Source: Inia geoffrensis
Lineage: Eukaryota; Chordata; Mammalia; Artiodactyla; Iniidae
DNA: 64,000 bases
NCBI GenBank assembly: GCA_036417435.1
Contig: CM070919.1
Span: 36,868,818 to 36,932,817, forward strand
Reading direction: 5' to 3'
Shown here: positions 56,770 through 64,000 of the stretch, one piece after another
Position numbering within the stretch: position 1 is the first letter of the stretch
Layout: each line of letters opens with the position of its first letter
Made by a program: the position numbers and the translations under genes
Notes under the pieces: model-generated
Told to the model about the DNA's origin: nothing
Seen by the model: only the letters and a program-made list of their open reading frames with translations
Database searches by the model: none

Positions 56770-57225
56770 AAACGTCTCTTGTTGAAGTGGACTACATTTC
56801 AAAAGCTTTTAGCTACTTGTTTGAATTCAAATGAATTTGCCCTAAAAGCAGTTTCATCAGTGATGATTATGCTTACTAACAATCTCAAGCAAGCTGATAT
56901 AACCCACGATGAGCTGAGAAATAGAAAAAGGAAAATTTATGGACAGGAGGGAGTCACAGGAGGAGCCCCAAAATCTGCATTTACACTTTCCTTACACACG
57001 TGGCTGATGCCAAAATTGTGCGAAACGATCAGTGTCTTCACCAGAGAACATGACCATTTAATTTTTTTCCCCTCCAAATATTTGGAATCTGACTTTTCAA
57101 TTAGCTGTCCCCTACCATCGTTTATTTTCACAGCTCACTGTGCGTGCTCAGTTTGGTACAAAATGAGAAAAGTTGCTGAAGAAAAAGGAAAGAGCTTATC
57201 TGATAAGTTGCTAGTCAGCATCATG
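56770..57225 (+). CDS. Candidate internal coding exon, protein unidentified
   Basis: The segment is 456 bp, exactly 152 codons, and lies between TTTTTTAATTGCAG and ATG|GTAAAT, both in phase 0. Its frame is open from just after a TAA (56761-56763) to a stop at 57340-57342, 192 codons in all. That makes it the longest open frame in the window, in sequence of about 40% GC. The other plus-strand frames close quickly. The predicted peptide starts KRLLLKWTTFQKLLATC, with a basic RNRKRK cluster around codons 50-55 and a Ser/Lys-rich end (EEKGKSLSDKLLVS). There is no signal peptide or transmembrane block I trust, and no family is recognised. It falls in unique DNA, not in a repeat. It could be an exon of an unknown gene or a chance open frame with plausible splice sites. 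Confidence 0.3.
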
Positions 57226-57929
57226 GTAAATGCTATTAAGCATGTATCACACTTTTCTCTTTTATATCTATTTAATATGTTCTTTATCAAATACAGTTGT
57301 ATAAAGAATAATACAGAAATAAAAAAAAGGAAAATTTACTAGGCTAGAAAATAGAAAATGGATGAAAAGAATTAGAAATATTTTTCTTCAATGTTGGTGC
57401 CTCAGGAAATACGAATAAAAATAGTGTAGATGCAATTAGACAGGAAGACAAAAAGCATCTTTTGTGAAACTCTGGGCCCTTTTGAAGCCTTTAGAAGTCT
57501 GTGGAAAAATTATAAATTGTATGATTTCGTTTTTCCTTGGAATAATGTCTAACAGCATAACATTGTCGCTTTAAGACACGGTTAGTGTCATTGGTGGTGC
57601 CCAAATGGAAGCTAAGCAAGAAGGAGAAGAGAGCTAACCATTTCTAAAGGAAGCGACAAAGAACTGAGAGAGGATAGGGGGACAGAGAGGGTAAAAGGGA
57701 ATGAGTCCGTTCCCAAGAAAGCAGTTGCATGAGATTAAATAAACCAAATTGCAAATGGTAAAAAAGGAAAGGTATATTGGGACAGGCATGTCCCCTGAGG
57801 AATGATCACAATGCCTGGCCCTCATGTAAGCTCAATAAATGTTTACTGAACACAGCAGACCTGGACTGAACTGGCTGGAGGATGCCCAGAGGGAACAGCT
57901 TGGGGGTAAATGTTAGTTACCCCTGTTGA
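57226..57929. other. Unique sequence downstream of candidate exon
   Basis: It begins GTAAATGCTATTAAG, consistent with an intron start. A short L2-like AAGCTCAATAAATGTTTACT lies at 57829-57848. Nothing else is recognised. Confidence 0.4.
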
Positions 57930-57943
57930 CCACCAGGTGGCAG
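57930..57943 (+). promoter_or_regulatory. CTCF binding motif
   Basis: CCACCAGGTGGCAG matches the 14-base CTCF core CCASYAGRKGGCRS at every position. A perfect core is uncommon by chance. It lies about 5.6 kb from the CpG island and could mark a loop anchor or insulator. Occupancy cannot be judged from sequence alone. Confidence 0.6.
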
Positions 57944-59234
57944 CAGCATCTCATGACCTCTCCGGTGTCCCAGGAAAAACCCGGAGGGCAGGAAGAGGGG
58001 TCAATCCAGAGGTGCTGAATTGTGTGTATGAAAGTTCATCAGTCAAGTGTTCATAATTGGGGAAGAACCTATATGACCTTTCTCAAATCAGGTGAAGTGC
58101 ACTGGAGTAATATTATTGATGGAATTTTGGCCCCAAACTCCCCATCTACCTTAACCTAAAGTATTGTTCTTCAAAAATTTGCACCTCCCACCAAAAAGAC
58201 TACATGTGTACATTTCTAACCATTAATATCAAGTTTAATACACATGGACTGGGTGACTTAGCAACAGTTTTGATGACCGACCTTCAGAAAGAACTATTGC
58301 TACAAGATGTTACCTTTTTAGTGGCAGCTGTGAACTGACCTATTTCTCCAAAATACAATTATTCCAACCTCCTTTATTTCAGACTGATTCATAGATGAAT
58401 ATTCCTCTGGGTATTACTAAAATAAAAATCAAGTGAAACAGATTAAAAACTATATTTAATGATCCCCAAAGAACCCCTTTTTAAAAAAACCTTCTCTCTG
58501 CCCATGCTAAAGAATGATACCAAGATAGTTTAAAAGTTTAAAGCAAGTTAAGCAGAAAGAAAAACAAAATGTTCTTAGAACGTGTTGATGAAGATTTGGA
58601 TAAATCCTTAAGATAGAAAACATAACTGAGCGATAATGTCTTTTTCTTTTTCTCTTTTTATCCCCTCATTTTTTCTTCTCATTTATCTAAGCACTGACTG
58701 GTAGATTGGGATCACTTTTCATGAATTCTCCTTTCTGTGTGTGCACACTGAAGGTTGACGCCTCTCTTCTCCCTCTGTACTCCCTGGTTGGCGATCCATC
58801 CTTCGGCACAGTCCTGTTCATCTCCTGGGGGAAAACTCTAAAATTACAGCCCTCACACAGATCTCCCTTTCCCTGCCAAGCCTCAATCCTTTATCTGCTG
58901 AACACCTACTACCAGGAATCTGTGAATCTTGGATTTTGCCCCACAAACAAGACCGAACTGAGGTTTCATTTCCTTTCCCTTACTAGGCAGGATTTCACAT
59001 ATGAATCGTACCATTTATGCAAGGGTCCTTCAGAACATTTATGCAAGGCTCACTGGAAGTGCATTTGATTGCAATGGACTTGAGTCTTGGACTCTTGACA
59101 CTTTCCAAGGAGTGCTTCTGGGCCTTGACCATTTGCAGTAGTGGGTGCAGGGCCATGGTATCCTTGAAGTTTTATAAATGGACCTAGGATGAATGACAGA
59201 TGCATACACCCAAATTATTATCCTCAGGTCTACA
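57944..59234. other. Repeat-poor unassigned sequence
   Basis: No gene or repeat is recognised. A 120-codon plus-strand frame (58706-59068) has a pyrimidine-rich stretch upstream (58640-58690) but no convincing donor or known motif. Confidence 0.4.
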
Positions 59235-60145
59235 GTTTAATGTGGATAAAATGTGATGAGGACAAAACCACAATGAGATATCACCTCAGGCCTTTTAGGA
59301 TGGCCGTCAGCAAGAAGCCAAGAGAACCGATGTGGGTGAGGATGAGGAGACATGGGAACCCTGTGCACCGTTGGAAAGATTGTAAATTGGTGCAGCCACT
59401 AACAGTATGCAGGCTCTTCAAAACGTTAAAAATACAACCACCACATGATCCAGCAATTCCACTTCTAGGAATATATCTGAAGTAAACCAAGACACTATGT
59501 CGAAGAGATATCTGAGCCCCCAGGTTCACTGCAGCGTTATTTGGAAGCGGCCATTTACAGATGAATAGATAAAGAAGTTGTGGTATGTGTGTGTGTGTAT
59601 ATACACACACACATCCACATATACATGTATATCGGCCACAGAAAACAAGGATTTGCAGCAGCATGGATAGACCTTGAAGGCATTATGCTTAGTGAAATAA
59701 ATCAGAGAGAGAAAGACAAATACTGCATGATCTCCCTTATATGTGGAATCTAAAAGACAAAACAAAACAAAAAGCCCAACAACCTCATAAGAAAAGATAT
59801 CTGACTTGTGGTTACCAGAGGCGGAGGGTAGGGGAAGGGGGAATTAGAGGAAGGTGGTCAAAGGAACAAATTTCCATTCATAAGGTAAGTAAGTAGTAGA
59901 GATGCCATGTACAACATGATGACTGCTGTGTGATACGTAGGGAAGCTGAGAGAGTAAACCCTAAGAGTTCTCATCACAAGGAGAAGTATTTTATTTTTTC
60001 TCTTTGTTTTTGTATCTACATGAGATGATGCAAGATACCCAAACTTTCTGCGATGATTGCTTCCCAATGTATGTAAGTCAAATCATTAAGCTGTACACCT
60101 TAAACATATACAATGATGTGTGTCAATTATATTTCAATCAAAGTG
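59235..60145 (+). mobile_element. L1 3' end (L1MA-like), about 0.9 kb
   Basis: ACAAAACCACAATGAGATAT, then TTAGGATGGCCGTCAGCAAG, then CATGATCCAGCAATTCCACT, then TGAAATAAATCAGAGAGAGA, then CTTATATGTGGAATCTAAAA, then AAGCTGTACACCTTAAACAT keep the ORF2 C-terminal and 3' UTR order. A GT/CA palindrome interrupts it at 59588-59613. Confidence 0.85.
59588..59613. repeat. 26-bp perfect palindrome of (TG)n-TATA-(CA)n
   Basis: Twenty-six bases are self-complementary around a central TATATA. It sits inside L1 sequence where the intact family has no such repeat, so it arose by later microsatellite expansion. It can extrude as a cruciform or form Z-DNA arms. Confidence 0.85.
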
Positions 60146-61211
60146 GAAAACAGCAACAACAAAAGGTGTGATGGAAATCCATGAAATTAAAAATAACATT
60201 TATAAAAAACATCAGAATTCTCCTTTGTTCCATTTACCACGTAGGACCTACTTTGAAGGGAAGTCTTGTAATATACAGAAGACAAGGGCAATATATTTGC
60301 AGAATATAAATGCTTGCTTTCTGCAGGTTTGACAACCTACACTGATTCTGAAGTAGTCTGATATGGTAGCAGTGTAAAGTATATTTGCTGATTTTGTGGA
60401 TATTTTAAAAAATATACTTTAAAGTTGAAAAGGAAGGCTATTTAATAGATCATAGAAAATCATGAATGCCAATGGAAGCAATTTGGGCTTTATTTGTTAA
60501 ATTAGGCAACAAAGGGCCACTAAGATATTTTGAGAAGAAAATACTAGTATTTGTGTTTTAGGAAAATAGCTCCTTGAAGGATGTAGATCCAAAGCTGAAA
60601 TCAGGGGAAATAAGGAATAATTGCCAAATATTGGGCAGCTGCTGATGAGTCCTGGATTTGTGAGGTGACTGGGACAGGTGAGAAGTATGGAAAACTTTGT
60701 GGGATTTGAGTTTATGGGGCTTGGGGACTAGGGAGTGGTGAGGGAAGGAAATAAGCGATGGGTGGTTTCATATTTTGGGTCTCTAAGAGATAACGAAGTC
60801 ATGAAGGGAGGGGGCGGGGCAAAAGAGGAAGAAAAAGTATGAAAATACAGTGGGCTTGGCTGGAGGATTTAGTAGTAAGACACAGCCGTGAAGATGTCTA
60901 ACAGGCATCTGAAGAGTTTGTGTAGAACTCAGGAAGAGTGAAACTACAGCTATGGATTTGGAATTCTTCTGTGTGAGGGCCAGAGGTGGAGCTGGGAAAA
61001 TGGATAATCACCTTGTGAGAAAACACAGAAAGAAAGAGAAGGGTGCTGAGAAGGAACCTGGGGAACATTTCTATTCTGGGGTGCAGAGATGGCAGAGGAG
61101 CCAGTGGGGAGCACTGAGTAGCCAGAGAAAGGGGAGAGGCAGCAGGGTTCAAGGACAGGAAACCGAAGACCGCAGTCAGGTTCAAGGACAAAGCTTGAGA
61201 CTGGGCTGTGG
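60146..61211. other. Unassigned sequence
   Basis: 60800-61200 is purine-rich (GAAGGGAGGGGGCGGGGC near 60803) with overlapping short frames. No feature recognised. Confidence 0.4.
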
Positions 61212-61598
61212 GTTAGTTTGCTAAGGCTGCTGTAACAAAGCACCGAAACATTAGTATTTACCACAGACCAAGTGGCATGAATGACAGAAATTTATTTTCC
61301 GAAGTCTGCAAATCGAGGACTAAGGCGTGGACCGTGTTGTTTTCTCCTGAAGCCCGCTCTCCTTGGCTTGTAGAAAGCCACCTTCTTCCGGTGACTGGAC
61401 ATGGTCCTTCCTCTGTGTGTGTCTGCGTCCTAATCTCTTCTTATAAAGACACATTGGGTTAGGGTTCATCACCATGACCACACTTCACCTTAATTATGTC
61501 TTTAAAGGATCAACTTTCAAACACAGTCACATTCCGAGACACTGGAGATTAGGACTTCAGCATATGAACTGGGGCGGGACACAATCGAGCCCATAACA
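61212..61598 (-). mobile_element. MLT1-type LTR (ERVL-MaLR)
   Basis: On the plus strand: TTAGTTTGCTAAGGCTGCTG, then CAGAAATTTATTTTCCGAAG, then TCTTCTTATAAAGACACATT, then GACACAATCGAGCCCATAAC, the antisense MLT1 order. It is similar to the copy at 10402. Confidence 0.8.
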
Positions 61599-61654
61599 GG
61601 CTGTGAGAACAGAACATTGCTCACTGGTCTACTAAGGGATATGCATTGTAATGG

Positions 61655-61860
61655 CCAGAGTTAACTCTTACTGAGCACAAACTACACGCCAGGCCACGTC
61701 GGGAGCATCTCACGTGTGTTAACCCATTTTAGACTCATAACCACCCTATGAGGTAGGTGCTAGTATAATCATCACCACTTTCTCCAGAGAAAGAAACAGG
61801 GTACCAAGAGATAACTTGCCCAAGGTTATACAGCTGGTAGAGCCCCTCAGCTCAGTTTGC
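61655..61860 (-). mobile_element. MIR SINE
   Basis: GTGTGTTAACCCATTTTAGA, then ATGAGGTAGGTGCTAGTATA, then TTGCCCAAGGTTATACAGCT, then GGTAGAGCCC follow the inverted MIR. Confidence 0.8.
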
Positions 61861-62477
61861 GTGCAGTGGATTTTGGTCAATGATTTCTTACTTTACTATC
61901 AGCAACAGAGATCTGCAGAGGTAGTGATGTTGCTGAATGCTAAGTAAAACAGAAACATTCTCCCATCAGGTGACACTGATTGCAGGCTTTCTTTAGAGGG
62001 AGGTGAATTCCGGTGGCTAGGTGCAGCAGTTTGAGGAGAAAGGAAAAGACGCGATAACCAGCAGATGGTTATGATCAAAATGCCTCTGATTGAAAAGTGC
62101 AAAGAAAGTAACCCTATTATGACTTCAAATGTTTTACATCTATTATGACTTCACATTTATTTAACTTGTGCTTCTTACTGGTGGGGCTGTAATCTAAGAA
62201 AGTACCGTAAAATGTGGGGAGAAAATATTCAATATTGCACTTAGATGTCTACAAATAAGGGTATTTAAAAACTGTGGTATGTGCAAACACCTTTTAATCC
62301 TGGATTTTCTAGTGATTTGGGCTTTATTGGTTTTTAATCAGAGAAAACTAGGTCAACTCTTTTTGACTCCAGACTAGACTTTAATGTGGGAAAACCAAGG
62401 AGAAAGAAACACACTAAGATACACACACATGCAGAGTCAAACATGTACACTTGGAAGTAAAGAAGTGAGAGGAGAAG
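61861..62477. other. Unassigned sequence
   Basis: No gene or repeat recognised. Confidence 0.4.
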
Positions 62478-63315
62478 AAATAAAACCAGGTCACTAAAAG
62501 AGAAATGCAAATCAAAACTACCATGAGGTATCACTTCACATTGGTCAGAAAGGCCGTCACTAAAGTCTACAAATAACAGATGCTGGGGAGAGTGTGAAGA
62601 AAAGGGAAGCATCCTACACTGTTGGTGGGAATGTAAGTTGGTGCCACCACTGTGGAGAATAGTATGCAGATTCCTCAGAAAACTAAAAATAGAACTACCA
62701 TATGACCCAGCAATCCCACTCCTGGGCATATATCCAGAAAAAACTATAATTCAGAAAGATACATGCACCCCTATGTTCATAGCAACACTATTCACAATAG
62801 CCAAGACATGGAAACAACCTAAATGTCCATTGACAGAAGAATGCATGAAGAAGATGTGGTACATGCAAACAATGGAATACTACTCAGCCATAAAAAAGAA
62901 TGAAATAATGCCATTTGCAGGAACATGGATGGACCATACTAAGTGAAGTAAGTCAGAAAGAGGAAGCCAAATACCATATGATATCACTTATATGTGGAAC
63001 GTAGAATGAACCTATCTATGAAACAGAAACAGAATCAGGGACATAGAGAAGGACTGCTGGTTGCCAAGGGGGAAGGGGTTGGGGAGGGACGGAGTGGGAG
63101 GTTGGGGCCAGCACATGTGAGCTTTTATATACAGAATGGATAAACAGAAGGGTCCTACTGTAAAGCACAGGGAACTATATTCAATAGCATATGATAAACC
63201 GTAATGGAAAAGAATATGAAAAAAAGGATGTATATATACGTGTAAGTGAATTAGTTTGATGTAAGCAGAAATTAACACTATGTAAATCAACTATACTTCA
63301 ATAAAAAAAGGGAAA
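62478..63315 (+). mobile_element. L1 3' end, cetartiodactyl type, least diverged L1 in window
   Basis: GAGAAATGCAAATCAAAACT, then TGACCCAGCAATCCCACTCC, then GGGCATATATCCAGAAAAAA, then GGAAACAACCTAAATGTCCA, then ATGCCATTTGCAGGAACATG, then GAAGGACTGCTGGTTGCCAA, then TGTAAATCAACTATACTTCA, then an A-run. A frame of 102 codons (62638-62946) preserves the ORF2 C-terminal side but the rest is truncated. Its low decay suggests a comparatively recent insertion for this window. Confidence 0.92.
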
Positions 63316-63489
63316 AAAGCAGGTTACTAAAGTGAAATTTCAAGCAGCACCCACCAGTGAGGGTTCCTAAGAGAACGTGGTAGCCTGTCACTTTAATCTA
63401 GGAGAGAGAATCCCCAAGCAATGGTTAAAAAGATGGAAAATGGCTCTAGAAAGGTCTCAGACACAAGTCCCTTCTGAGACCCCTCTCCA
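63316..63489. other. Sequence between L1 and the CpG island
   Basis: No features recognised. GC content rises sharply toward the right edge. Confidence 0.4.
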
Positions 63490-64000
63490 GAAGACCTGGC
63501 TAAAAAGAGACGGCGCATTTCCCGCACGGCAGGCGCAGCGGGTAGCCAGAGCCAAAGAACTTGGCGGCCAGGAACTGGCCTGCGGACTAGCCAAGCACGG
63601 GAGGAGCGGGCGGGGGCGGGGGCGGAGACGGGCCCCGGGCGGGGCGCATGCTAATCGCACGCAAATAAGGAGACCCGCTGTTGCCGCAGACTCCGCTCAG
63701 CGGAGCTTCCGGATCCGAGCCCCGTTGACGTGCGGCTCGCGCAGCCTGGGCGCCGCGACCCTTCGGGGCCACAGTGGGACGGGGAGGTGGAGGTGGAGGA
63801 GGAGGAGGGAGGGAAGAGAGTTCGCTCGCCTGCTCCGACGCAGACATGGTGGACCAATCTCGGCGGGGCCGAGAGCAGAGTTTCCTGAGGCGCCCCCGCG
63901 CGTGGCCCCGCCGCGCGCCACGCCCTGCAGCCCCTCGCCGGCGCACGGGTCGGGCCGGGTAGTCGCGTGCACGCCGCGTCCCGCGCTGGGTCCCTGTGGA
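63490..64000. promoter_or_regulatory. CpG island, probable promoter of an unidentified gene
   Basis: CpG dinucleotides become frequent from about 63510 and stay dense to the window edge, unlike the CpG-poor DNA to the left. It contains a GC-box cluster (GCGGGCGGGGGCGGGGGCGG at 63606-63625), a CCAAT on the plus strand (63854-63858) and two octamer-like motifs (63648-63666). A purine-rich GGAGGT repeat lies at 63781-63816, and no TATA box is obvious. An ACATGG core puts an ATG on both strands: plus 63846 (38 codons, Arg-rich) and minus 63847 (86 codons, with a Pro run). Neither peptide is one I know. The island is cut by the window edge, so gene direction is open. Confidence 0.8.

Overview
The window looks like non-coding nuclear DNA from a cetacean. 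The main evidence is a family of tRNA-derived SINEs whose heads read like GGCTTCCCTGGTGGYGCAG. They carry the GCCTGCCGATGCAGGGG and CCCGGTCCGGGAAGATCCC blocks that I recognise from the CHR-type SINEs of whales, dolphins and hippos. Some copies are close to one another and keep clean target-site duplications. I see no BovB or Bov-A ruminant repeats. L1, L2, MIR, MLT1 and hAT-Charlie fossils confirm a placental mammal. The species assignment is inference.

I can confirm no complete protein-coding or RNA gene. From left to right: 0.3-1.2 kb holds consecutive stop-free segments in shifting frames, which may be a decayed retrocopy. From 2 to 4.6 kb there is a hAT transposon, two adjacent SINEs and an L1 3' end. 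From 5 to 20 kb there is unassigned sequence with MIR, MLT1, L1, L2 and SINE insertions, plus a Z-DNA-type tract at 17.3 kb. From 22 to 36 kb there are mainly L1 3' ends, MIRs and L2. The stretch from 36 to 41 kb is poor in repeats. An L2 follows at 41.5-42.3 kb and an MLT1 LTR at 44 kb. From 44.4 to 47.6 kb a minus-strand L1 is interrupted by a MIR, which is itself interrupted by a 671-bp solo retroviral LTR. L1 and SINE sequence dominates 48.8-52.7 kb, and 55-56.4 kb is L1 or HAL1 carrying a SINE.

The most gene-like features are near the right end. A 456-bp open segment (56770-57225) is bounded by AG and GT splice signals in unique sequence. A consensus CTCF site lies at 57.93 kb. A CpG island starts near 63.49 kb and runs to the window edge, with GC boxes, a CCAAT box and a pair of octamer-like motifs. 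The simplest reading is that the window is intergenic or intronic and ends at the promoter of a neighbouring gene whose identity and direction I cannot determine. The candidate exon is on the plus strand and the island lies downstream of it, so they need not belong to one gene.

Repeat boundaries are read by eye and are approximate except where a duplication or terminal dinucleotide is quoted. Family names are from memory of consensus sequences and were not checked by search.
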